A program made the translations under genes and the position numbers. From Oricola sp. (GTDB lineage Bacteria > Pseudomonadota > Alphaproteobacteria > Rhizobiales > Rhizobiaceae), in the NCBI RefSeq assembly GCF_022763245.1, contig NZ_JALEGV010000012.1:496001-560000 (forward strand): 64,000 nucleotides of DNA, read 5' to 3'. Below, in pieces: positions 15,791 to 23,162 of the stretch. Every line of letters starts with the position of its first letter. Position 1 is the first letter of the stretch. Below the pieces are notes generated by a model, which was not told where the DNA came from, made no database searches, and saw only the letters and a list, made by a program, of their open reading frames with translations.

Positions 15791-16750
15791 TCAGGCGGTC
15801 TTCGCCTGGAAACGCGCCTGCGTCAGGTCGACGAAACGCTGCACCGTCCGTTGCCCGTCCTTTTCCTGCTGGCGCAGATACCCCTCGACGAGATGCCGGG
15901 TTGCGCGCGCATGCGTCAGATCGTCGAGCCCGTAGGCAATGCCGTAGCGGCCCGGCGGGTGATTGCGCACCCATTCCTCGCGGCAAGAATAGCGCGACGG
16001 GACGACGACGCTCAGGCACCCGCACAAAGCGGCGTATTGGGAGTAGAAGCTCGCCTCGTCATAGGAATAGAAGATGGTGCTGCGATTGAAGATCTCGGCG
16101 ATCTCGCCATGCGACATGCCATCGATTTGAACGGCATTCGCGGTCTCAGGGATCCGCGGCGTGTTCGCGCCCTTGCGCACGAGATAGCACGCCCCGGCAC
16201 GGTCGCTGCGCCCTTCGTCGCGATAGGCCGGATTGACCGTCCAGACGAAGAGATCCGTCGCGCCGCCCGTGATCTCCGGAATGTCGCAGATTTCCCCGAC
16301 CCGGAAGAACATCTCGTCCTTCGTGAAGGCATAAGGGTCTCTCAGGCCCGGCCTGTAGAGGAGCCAGCGGACCACGTTGGTGGCCTTGAGCGGATTGCCT
16401 AATGTCACTTCCGGATAGACGACGATGCTGGAAGAGCGCAGGTCGCGCGCCGTCGCCAACGGCGTGTTGAGGTCGGTGCTGACCGCGAACGGTTCCCAGA
16501 CAGCTCTCGGCGTCCGTCCACGCAGAACGCGCAACCCGTGCCTGAAGGACGTCCAGTCGAGGCTCCGCCCCGGCGGGCGATGCCATGGCCAGAGATAGGC
16601 TTCCTCGCCAAGCGAATTCAGGGCGTGAACCAGCTGGTGCAGGAATATCGACCCGCCGCCATCCGGGTCGTATGAGCTCGCATAGACGATATAGTTCGGG
16701 CGGTCAGGCCGCGCCCGTCCCCTCATCCCTCGACCGAGACTGGGAATCAC
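15791..16750 (-). CDS. Glycosyltransferase-like protein A (paralogue of 52583-53467)
   Basis: A 319-residue cytosolic protein of probable GT-B fold. The N-terminal half has VYASSYDPDGGGSIFLHQLV, where a Gly-rich loop precedes a helix as in GT4 enzymes. The middle has IVVYPEVTLGNPLKATNVVR followed by WLLYRPG. The C-terminal half has FYSYDEASFYSQYAALCGC, resembling the nucleotide-sugar site region. The protein at 52.6 kb has the same three blocks in the same order. A GTG start at 16750 overlapping the acetyltransferase stop (GTGA) has GAGG upstream; ATG at 16726 is the alternative. Last gene of the operon with a WecE-like aminotransferase, it probably transfers a sugar to a surface glycan. Donor and acceptor are unknown. 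Confidence 0.65.
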   Translation of the reverse strand: MIPSLGRGMRGRARPDRPNYIVYASSYDPDGGGSIFLHQLVHALNSLGEEAYLWPWHRPPGRSLDWTSFRHGLRVLRGRTPRAVWEPFAVSTDLNTPLATARDLRSSSIVVYPEVTLGNPLKATNVVRWLLYRPGLRDPYAFTKDEMFFRVGEICDIPEITGGATDLFVWTVNPAYRDEGRSDRAGACYLVRKGANTPRIPETANAVQIDGMSHGEIAEIFNRSTIFYSYDEASFYSQYAALCGCLSVVVPSRYSCREEWVRNHPPGRYGIAYGLDDLTHARATRHLVEGYLRQQEKDGQRTVQRFVDLTQARFQAKTA

Positions 16751-17313
16751 TCGCCCGCCTCGGACGCCAGGTAGCGTGCCTCCAGGTCGAGGAGATCGCG
16801 CCTGCGGTCCTTCAGCTTGCGGGCGGGAACTCCCGCATAGATCGACCACGGTTCGGTCGTCTCGCGGACGAGGGCGGCCGCGCCCACCGAGGTGCCTGCC
16901 GATAACGTGACGCCCGGCATGACGATCGCCCCTGCGCCGACAATGCTGTGACGGCACAAGCGCACCGGCTGCTTCACTTCGGTCTTGTAGCGCGCCGGCA
17001 CGGTCGGGTTGGTCATGGTCGCGCCGCTGTAATCGTCGGATTGGGTGAAGACCTGCGTGTGATAGGAAAGTGTCACGAAATCCTCCATCACGATGCCGGG
17101 CATGCCGCCCGCGACCAGCGCGAACGGGCCCACATAGACATTGCGCCCCAGTTCGACGCGGCCGGAAATCACGCAGAAATCGTCGATGCGGCTGTTGTCG
17201 CCGACATGCATCTGTTCAGCGCCATAGATCGAGGCCTTGTCGCTGATCTTCACGTCGCGGCCAAGCGACGCGAAGCCGAGCGCCTCCAATGCGTCACGCG
17301 ACAGATACGGCAT
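16747..17313 (-). CDS. Left-handed beta-helix acetyltransferase
   Basis: A 188-residue hexapeptide-repeat acyltransferase. Repeats with I/V/L every sixth residue run from about 20 to 170, for example VKISDKASIYG, VGDNSRIDDFCVISG and HSIVGAGAIVMPGVTLSAGTSVGAAALV, ending YAGVPARKLKDR. The loop with YHTQVFTQSDDY resembles the O/N-acetyltransferases that act on nucleotide-amino sugars or sugar residues. It lies 87 bp after the WecE-like gene and overlaps the glycosyltransferase gene, so acetylation of a 4-amino-4,6-dideoxyhexose is a reasonable inference. GGAGGAGG precedes the ATG at 17311-17313; an upstream in-frame start is less likely. Confidence 0.85.
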   Translation of the reverse strand: MPYLSRDALEALGFASLGRDVKISDKASIYGAEQMHVGDNSRIDDFCVISGRVELGRNVYVGPFALVAGGMPGIVMEDFVTLSYHTQVFTQSDDYSGATMTNPTVPARYKTEVKQPVRLCRHSIVGAGAIVMPGVTLSAGTSVGAAALVRETTEPWSIYAGVPARKLKDRRRDLLDLEARYLASEAGE

Positions 17314-17400
17314 GGCTCCTCCTCCGCGCTCACCCAACGCAAGACCTAGTCGGCTTTGACGCCACGGGAAAGCCGCTTCAGCGATGAACCGGAAGAAGGC

Positions 17401-18573
17401 TCAGGCCGCGCGCCGGTCGCGCAGGCTTGCTCGCGCCGCCTCGATCACCACCTCGATATCCGCATCCAGTGCAGCGAACATTGGCAGGCGAACGAGGCGC
17501 TCGGCGGTGTCATTCGTCACGGGAAGATCGCCAGTGGATCGGCCGAAGCGACGACCGGCAGGTGACGAGTGCAACGGAACATAGTGGAAGGGCGTCACGA
17601 TGCCGGCCTCGCGCATATGCGCGATGAAAGCGTCCTGGTCGGCGCGATCGCGCATCAAAAGATAAAACATGTGGCCGTTGCCGGCGCAATCGTCCGACGC
17701 ATGCGGAAGGCCGACACGCCCCGCCGCCTCCAGATCGCGAAACGCTTCGGCATAGCGCTCGAACAGCGCCAGGCGCTTCTGTCTGATCGATCCGGCATGC
17801 CTGAGCTGAGCATAGAGAAACGCAGCCATCAGCTCGCCCGGCAGGAAGGATGAGCCGACATCGACCCATCGATAGGCATCCACCTCGCCGCGCGTGAAGG
17901 AGGTGCGGTTCGTCCCCTTCTCGCGGATGATTTCCGCTCGTGCGACGAGGTCGGCCCTGCGCAGCGCGAGCGCGCCGCCCTCGCCGCTCGTGACATTCTT
18001 CGTCTCGTGGAAACTGAACGTCGCGAGATCGCCGAGCGAGCCGACCGGACGCCCCTTGTAGCTGGAGCCATAGGCATGCGCGGCGTCTTCGACCAGGAAC
18101 AGGTCATGCGCGGCGGCGATCTCGGCCAGCCGGTCCATGTCCGCGGGAAAGCCCGCGTAATGCACCACGAAGATCGCACGCGTTCTCGGCGTGACGGCTG
18201 CCGCAACCTTGCCCGGGTCGATGTTGAGCGTGACAGGATCGATATCGACGAAAACGGGGGTCGCCCCGCGCAGGACGACCGCGTTCGCCATGGAGACGAA
18301 GGTGAAGGACGGCATGATCACCTCGTCCCCCGGCCCAATGTCACAGAGAAGCGCGGCCATCTCCAATGCAGCCGTGCAGGAATGGGTCAGCAGCGCGGCG
18401 CTTGCACCGGTCTCCTTGACGATCAGTTCGTTGCAAAGACGCGTGAAGGCGCCGTCGCCGGAAAGTTGCCCTTCCCGGATGGCGGCCTGGATGAAACCGA
18501 ACTCCTCCCCAACGACATATGGCCGGTTAAAGGGGATCCTCACCTCCGCCACTGCGTTCCTTTCATCTCCCAT
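17401..18573 (-). CDS. wecE: dTDP-4-amino-4,6-dideoxygalactose transaminase (WecE/RffA-like)
   Basis: A 390-residue PLP aminotransferase of the DegT/DnrJ/EryC1/StrS family. Lys192 in FSFHETKN forms the Schiff base. Long stretches follow the E. coli WecE wording: IPFNRPYVVGEEF, CTAALEMAALL with GDEVIMPSFTFVS, VVHYAGF, REKGTNRTSF, GNGHMFYLLM and FHYVPLHSSPAG. WecE makes dTDP-4-amino-4,6-dideoxy-D-galactose (thomosamine) for enterobacterial common antigen. Here the partner acetyltransferase is of the hexapeptide type and a glycosyltransferase follows, so a Fuc4NAc-like residue in a surface polysaccharide is inferred. The start could instead be the GTG at 18552 (AAAGGA upstream), seven codons later. 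Confidence 0.88.
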   Translation of the reverse strand: MGDERNAVAEVRIPFNRPYVVGEEFGFIQAAIREGQLSGDGAFTRLCNELIVKETGASAALLTHSCTAALEMAALLCDIGPGDEVIMPSFTFVSMANAVVLRGATPVFVDIDPVTLNIDPGKVAAAVTPRTRAIFVVHYAGFPADMDRLAEIAAAHDLFLVEDAAHAYGSSYKGRPVGSLGDLATFSFHETKNVTSGEGGALALRRADLVARAEIIREKGTNRTSFTRGEVDAYRWVDVGSSFLPGELMAAFLYAQLRHAGSIRQKRLALFERYAEAFRDLEAAGRVGLPHASDDCAGNGHMFYLLMRDRADQDAFIAHMREAGIVTPFHYVPLHSSPAGRRFGRSTGDLPVTNDTAERLVRLPMFAALDADIEVVIEAARASLRDRRAA

Positions 18574-18633
18574 GCCGGGGCTGCTCGCAGGACAAGCCGG
18601 TGAAAGCACCGTGCGAGGTGGCCTCGACCTGCC

Positions 18634-20058
18634 TCACCTGACAAGTCCGGCATGCGCCGCAGCGAGACCTTCCAGCGCCGACCGCACCGCATCCGTCGGC
18701 TCGCAGGCGCGCCGTGTTTCCAGGCTGACATGGATCAGCAGCTGTTCGCCGGTCGCGTGCAACGTGCCGTCTTCGCCAAGCAGGCTGTGGCGCAGGCGCA
18801 GCTTCTTTCCGGCGCCCTCCGTAACGACCGTCTCGACGTGGATCGGCGCACCGGCGTGAAGCTCGGCCAGATATTTGATCCCCGTCTCGACGGTGAAGAA
18901 GCTGTTGCCGGCGGCGACATAGTCCTCGCCGGCGCCGATGACCGCCAGCACGGCATCCGCGGCGTCGGAAAACGCCTGCCCGTAGCGGCTCTCGTTCATG
19001 TGGCCGTTATAGTCCGTCCAGTCGACCGGCACGATCCGCGAAATGGTCTGAAGCGCCTGTCCGGCGACGGCTTCGGAAGGCGGTGCGATGGTCTTCTCGT
19101 GGGCGTTGAGAAGCACGCCCACCGCCGCGTTGCGCCCTTTCAGCGCCCGCATCTTGGCCACGAGATTGTCGTCGCGCAAACGCTCCAGTTCCCGGATCGT
19201 CATGTGACCGGATTGCGCGTCCGACTGGGCGGCGATGCGTTCGACCAGTTCGTCGGTCAAATCCGGCACGTCCATCAGCTTGGTCCAGGGCCATTGCAGC
19301 GCCGGGCCGAACTGCGCGAGAAAATGCCGCATCCCTGCCTCTCCGCCGGCGATCCGGTAGGTCTCGAACAGTCCCATCTGCGCCCAGCGCAGGCCGAAAC
19401 CGTAGCGGATCGCGTCATCGATCTCGCCTGTGGTGGCAATCCCGTCCTTGACCAGCCAGAGCGCCTCGCGCCACACCGCTTCCAGCAGCCTGTCGGCGAT
19501 ATGGGCGTCGATCTCCTTGCCGATCGTCAGCGGGAACATTCCGATCGACCGCAATATGTCGGCCGCCCGCGTCACCGTATCCGGCGCATTGACGGCGGAC
19601 GGCACCAGTTCGACCAGCGGCAGCAGGTAGACAGGGTTGAACGGATGGGCGACGAGCACCGCGCCCGGCCGTTCCAGTCCCTCCTGCAATTGCGATGGCC
19701 GGAAGCCGGAGGTCGACGATCCGATGATCGCGTCGGCAGGCGCATGACGCTCGACATCGGCGAGAATCGCATGCTTCAGATCGAGCCGCTCGGGCGCGCT
19801 CTCCTGGATCCAGGTTGCGCCTGCGACCGCCTCGGCAAGCGTGTCGCAAAAGACGAGCCGTCCCTCAGCCGGCAGCCGCACCTCGTAGAGCATCGGCAGC
19901 GCCCTGCGGGCATTTGCCAGCACCGCGCCGATCTTGCGCTCGGCCTCGGGGTCAGGGTCGTAGACCGCGACGTCCCAGCCATTGAGCAGGAACCGCGCCA
20001 GCCAGCCCCCGCCGATCACGCCGCCGCCAAGGATGGCGGCCTTCTGCGAGGTCGTCAT
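18634..20058 (-). CDS. lcdH: L-carnitine 3-dehydrogenase fused to betainyl-CoA thioesterase
   Basis: A 474-residue two-domain protein. Residues 1-185 are an NAD-binding 3-hydroxyacyl-CoA dehydrogenase domain (ILGGGVIGGGWLARF, 9-23; HPFNPVYLLPLVELVP, about 138-153; GSSTSGFRPS). Residues 186-310 are its C-terminal helical domain. Residues about 335-450 are a hotdog thioesterase (VDWTDYNGHMNESRYGQAFS). The first part oxidises L-carnitine to 3-dehydrocarnitine; the second hydrolyses betainyl-CoA to glycine betaine. The fusion is known from rhizobia. It overlaps the upstream cleavage-enzyme gene by 4 bp, which supplies the missing middle step. Confidence 0.9.
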   Translation of the reverse strand: MTTSQKAAILGGGVIGGGWLARFLLNGWDVAVYDPDPEAERKIGAVLANARRALPMLYEVRLPAEGRLVFCDTLAEAVAGATWIQESAPERLDLKHAILADVERHAPADAIIGSSTSGFRPSQLQEGLERPGAVLVAHPFNPVYLLPLVELVPSAVNAPDTVTRAADILRSIGMFPLTIGKEIDAHIADRLLEAVWREALWLVKDGIATTGEIDDAIRYGFGLRWAQMGLFETYRIAGGEAGMRHFLAQFGPALQWPWTKLMDVPDLTDELVERIAAQSDAQSGHMTIRELERLRDDNLVAKMRALKGRNAAVGVLLNAHEKTIAPPSEAVAGQALQTISRIVPVDWTDYNGHMNESRYGQAFSDAADAVLAVIGAGEDYVAAGNSFFTVETGIKYLAELHAGAPIHVETVVTEGAGKKLRLRHSLLGEDGTLHATGEQLLIHVSLETRRACEPTDAVRSALEGLAAAHAGLVR

Positions 20059-20966
20059 TTCGGCGCCCTCTTGGTCAGTCCGAGCCGTTCGCGCACGGCG
20101 TCCGGCCCGATCACCCGCGCACCCATGCGTTCGACAATACCGACCGCGCGCTCGACCAATTGCGCGTTGGTCGCCAAAACGCCCTTGTCGAGAAACAGAT
20201 TGTCCTCAAGCCCCACGCGCACATTCCCGCCGGCCAGCACCGCTGCGGCCGCATAGGCCATCTGGTCGCGTCCGAGCGAAAAACCCGACCAATGCCAGTC
20301 GGACGGGATGTTGTTGACCATCGCCATGAAGGTGTTGAGATCGTTCGGCGCGCCCCAGGGAATGCCCATGCACAATTGCACCAGCGCCGGCCCCTCCAGC
20401 ACGCCTTCCTCGACAAGCTGGCGCGCAAACCACAGATGGCCGGTGTCGAACGCCTCGATTTCCGGCCGCACGCCGAGTTCGGTCATCATCGCGCCCATGG
20501 CGCGCAGCATGCCGGGCGTGTTGGTCATCACGTAGTCGGCCTCGGCGAAATTCATCGTGCCGCAATCGAGCGTGCAGATTTCCGGCAGGCACTCCGCCAC
20601 ATGCGCCACGCGTTCAGCCGCGCCGACCATGTCGGTACCCGCAATTCTCAATGGCAGCGGCGCTTCGGTCGAACCGAAGACGATGTCGCCGCCCATGCCC
20701 GCCGTCAGGTTCAAGACGACATCGGTCTCCGCGTCGCGAATGCGCTCCGTGAGCTCGCGATAGAGCGCCAGGTCGCGTGACGGTGCGCCGGATTCGGGGT
20801 CGCGAACGTGGCAATGCACGATCGCAGCGCCCGCCTTCGCCGCCTCGATGGCGCTGTCGGCGATCTCCTTCGGCGAGCGGGGCACGTGCGGACTCCGATC
20901 CTGTGTGCCGCCCGAGCCCGTCACGGCGCAGGTGATGAAGACCTCTCGGTTCATGGAAAGCGGCAT
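20055..20966 (-). CDS. Beta-keto acid cleavage enzyme (dehydrocarnitine:acetyl-CoA trimethylamine acetyltransferase)
   Basis: A 303-residue BKACE (DUF849) protein, a zinc TIM barrel that transfers the acyl part of a beta-keto acid to acetyl-CoA. The zinc pair is His51/His53 in AAIVHCHVRDP, with LNLTAGMGGD (about 90-99) and the later VRVGLEDNLFL (C-terminal Glu/Asp site). With the carnitine dehydrogenase next to it, the likely reaction is dehydrocarnitine plus acetyl-CoA giving acetoacetate plus betainyl-CoA. Start at 20966 (MPLSMNREVF) has AGGGGG upstream. It begins the two-gene operon. No transporter or regulator for carnitine lies next to it. Confidence 0.88.
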   Translation of the reverse strand: MPLSMNREVFITCAVTGSGGTQDRSPHVPRSPKEIADSAIEAAKAGAAIVHCHVRDPESGAPSRDLALYRELTERIRDAETDVVLNLTAGMGGDIVFGSTEAPLPLRIAGTDMVGAAERVAHVAECLPEICTLDCGTMNFAEADYVMTNTPGMLRAMGAMMTELGVRPEIEAFDTGHLWFARQLVEEGVLEGPALVQLCMGIPWGAPNDLNTFMAMVNNIPSDWHWSGFSLGRDQMAYAAAAVLAGGNVRVGLEDNLFLDKGVLATNAQLVERAVGIVERMGARVIGPDAVRERLGLTKRAPK

Positions 20967-21169
20967 GCCGACCCCCTCTGCAAATGCCTGTTGACGGTGA
21001 AGGCTAGGCGAAACGGCCTCCCGTCCGCCACCGCTTCCACGCCATTCCACCGACCGTTTGCGCCACGCCTGGACAAAGCGGCGCGGCCTCGTCACATTTT
21101 CGATCCGCCGCCGCTATCATGATGTAAGAGGAAAGGCGACAACGAACCGAATGCGAAGTGGAGACAGGC

Positions 21170-21421
21170 ATGTTGATGGCAATTCTCATCATGGTGATCG
21201 TCGGCGGAATCGCGGGCTGGCTTGCCGGCCTGATCGTTCGCGGCGGCGGCTTCGGCCTTGGCGGCAACATCGTCGTCGGCATTCTCGGCGCGGTGATCGC
21301 CGGTTTCCTGCTGCCGCGCGCCGGCTTCATGATCGGCGGCGGACTCATCGGCTCGATCGTGTCGGCCACGATCGGCGCGGTCATCCTGCTCGTCATCGTC
21401 AAGGTTCTCAAGCGCGCCTGA
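21170..21421 (+). CDS. GlsB/YeaQ/YmgE-family membrane protein
   Basis: An 83-residue inner-membrane protein of three spans with the transglycosylase-associated pattern IVGGIAGWLAGLIVRGGGFG and then GNIVVGILGAVIAGFLLPRAG. Family members are induced by envelope or acid stress; the mechanism is unknown. ATG at 21170 has GGAG seven bases upstream, better than the GTG at 21158. It is divergent from the carnitine operon. Confidence 0.9.
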   Translation: MLMAILIMVIVGGIAGWLAGLIVRGGGFGLGGNIVVGILGAVIAGFLLPRAGFMIGGGLIGSIVSATIGAVILLVIVKVLKRA

Positions 21422-21516
21422 CCCGCATGCGTCCGGCGCATCGCAGGCCTTGATCACGCCACGGCCGATGCGTAAGGCAGGCATGACCTCCCTGAATCCG
21501 GACTGTGCGAAAAGAC

Positions 21517-21984
21517 ATGCGAACAATCACCGTCGACGACATCCCCGGCGCGGTCGGCACCGAGATCGGCCGCTCCGAGTGGCGCCCCGTGACCCAGGAG
21601 ATGATCGACCGCTTCGCCGATGCGACCGACGATCATCAATGGATCCACGTCGATCCCGAGCGCGCCGCCAGGGAAACGCCTTTCGGCGGCTCAATCGCCC
21701 ATGGCTTCCTGACGCTGTCGCTTCTGTCGACGCTCGCCTATGAGGCCCTGCCCACGCTGGAAGGCGCGACGATGGGCATCAATTACGGCTTCGACAAGAT
21801 CCGCTTCCAGGCCCCGGTCAAGACCGGATCACGCGTCCGCGCCGTCTTCATGCTTGCGAACGCCGACATCCGCCCCTCGGGCCGCGTGCTCAACACTTAC
21901 GAGGTGACGCTGGAAATCGAGAACAGCCTCAAGCCGGCGCTCACCGCCACATGGATCACCATGTCCGTGGTGGCGCGCGATTAG
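21517..21984 (+). CDS. MaoC-family (R)-specific enoyl-CoA hydratase-like protein
   Basis: A 155-residue hotdog protein with the hydratase-2 motif DDHQWIHVDPERA (Asp and His catalytic pair, about 38-50), then FGGSIAHGFLTLSL. It resembles MaoC/NodN proteins that hydrate trans-2-enoyl-CoA. It starts 95 bp after the GlsB-like gene; the chosen ATG (21517) opens the conserved MRTITVDDIPG, while a GTG four codons earlier is possible. The physiological substrate is not indicated by neighbours. Confidence 0.85.
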   Translation: MRTITVDDIPGAVGTEIGRSEWRPVTQEMIDRFADATDDHQWIHVDPERAARETPFGGSIAHGFLTLSLLSTLAYEALPTLEGATMGINYGFDKIRFQAPVKTGSRVRAVFMLANADIRPSGRVLNTYEVTLEIENSLKPALTATWITMSVVARD

Positions 21985-21986
21985 GG

Positions 21987-22541
21987 TTATCCCCGGCCCG
22001 CCGAATAGCGGCGGTAGGCCTCGGCGATCCCGATCACGGCGCCGAGCGGCATCTGGCCGAAGATGAATCCGCGTCCGGGCCGCCTCGACGTCAAGGTCGC
22101 TTCGGTTTGGTCGCCATACCGGGCGATCTGCCCGTAGACCTCGTGGGTGTCCCCGTCATCGATCGGAGAGGCAAAGTCGTATCGCCCGAGATGCTCGGTC
22201 CGGGTGAGTGCGTCGAAGAAGCGCCCGAACCCAGTCCGGTCGTCGCGCAGCAATCCGTTCTGCGGCCCGTTCGCAAAAGCCTCGAGATCCGCGATCACGG
22301 CGCCCAGCGCCGCCGGATCGTCCGTCGCATAAGGCCACTTGATCACGCGCGTCTTTGTGAAGCCGCGCCCGCGGCTGTGACGAACCGTGATCCGCACGAA
22401 ATGCGCGTCGCGCCATGTTTCCAGCCCGGCAAGCACCGCGCAATCCGTGTAGCCGACCTTGCCTTCATGGACGACGCCGAAATCGGCGACAGGCCGGATG
22501 CCGGCGCCTTTCTCCAGCCTGGCCGCAACGTGTTCCAGCAT
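21987..22541 (-). CDS. Conserved-looking protein of unknown function
   Basis: A 184-residue soluble protein I do not recognise. It has an N-terminal amphipathic helix (MLEHVAARLEKG), mixed strands (VHEGKVGYTDCAVLAGLETW, HFVRITVRHSRGRGFTKTRV) and a Gly/Arg-rich C terminus. GGGAGG precedes the ATG. It is on the strand of the sarcosine oxidase operon, 75 bp after soxG, and could be its last gene. It converges on the MaoC-like gene with 2 bp between the stops. Confidence 0.6.
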   Translation of the reverse strand: MLEHVAARLEKGAGIRPVADFGVVHEGKVGYTDCAVLAGLETWRDAHFVRITVRHSRGRGFTKTRVIKWPYATDDPAALGAVIADLEAFANGPQNGLLRDDRTGFGRFFDALTRTEHLGRYDFASPIDDGDTHEVYGQIARYGDQTEATLTSRRPGRGFIFGQMPLGAVIGIAEAYRRYSAGRG

Positions 22542-22616
22542 GACGCCTCCCGGTCTCTCCGCCCCGCCTCATGCAAACATGCAAGGCTTAAGGCCGGGTT
22601 GACCGGTCGGAAACGC

Positions 22617-23162
22617 TCACTGACCCCGCGTTGCGTCCTTCAGGAAGTCGAACGCGTAGTCGGAGAAGCTGCGCCAGCATTCCACGCGAAACGCGTCGTC
22701 CGCCATGCGCCACAGCACGATCTCGATCTTGCCGAGCACGGTGCGCGAGCAGGCGCTAACCGGAAACGTCTCCAGCGACAGGTCGCGCGGACAGCCGGCA
22801 TTGAGGACATCGGCCGCCGCCGGCCCCGTCACGAGAATGGCCGTGTTGCGGTGAGACACGTCGACCGCGGCAAAGAGCACGCCGGCGCCCTCGAGATCCG
22901 CCATCGGGTAGCGTTCGCCTTCCTCGATCACCAGCCACTCGTCCGGGCCGAGCCACAGCACCGCCCGCGCGCCGGCCTGAGCCGAAGCGCCGGGTCGCGT
23001 CGGAAGCTCGACGCCGAGGCTGTTCGACACCGCCGCGACACTCTCCGCCGGCACGCGCAGCGAAACCCGTCGCGCAGCACCCGCCGGTCGCACGCTCACG
23101 GATGCGCCGCCCGCGAACCGGCCGTCCAGCGGCAATTCACGCGTCACCTGACCCTCAGCCAT
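22617..23162 (-). CDS. soxG: Sarcosine oxidase gamma subunit
   Basis: A 181-residue subunit of the heterotetrameric sarcosine oxidase, which oxidatively demethylates sarcosine to glycine, passing the methyl carbon to tetrahydrofolate as 5,10-methylene-THF and making H2O2. It has a GcvT-like fold; typical wording is AVLWLGPDEWLVIEE (about 67-81), VDVSHRNTAILVTGPAAADVL (seen as consecutive motifs near 98-118) and AFRVECWRSFSDYAFDFL (about 157-174). It overlaps soxA by 8 bp. Confidence 0.93.
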   Translation of the reverse strand: MAEGQVTRELPLDGRFAGGASVSVRPAGAARRVSLRVPAESVAAVSNSLGVELPTRPGASAQAGARAVLWLGPDEWLVIEEGERYPMADLEGAGVLFAAVDVSHRNTAILVTGPAAADVLNAGCPRDLSLETFPVSACSRTVLGKIEIVLWRMADDAFRVECWRSFSDYAFDFLKDATRGQ

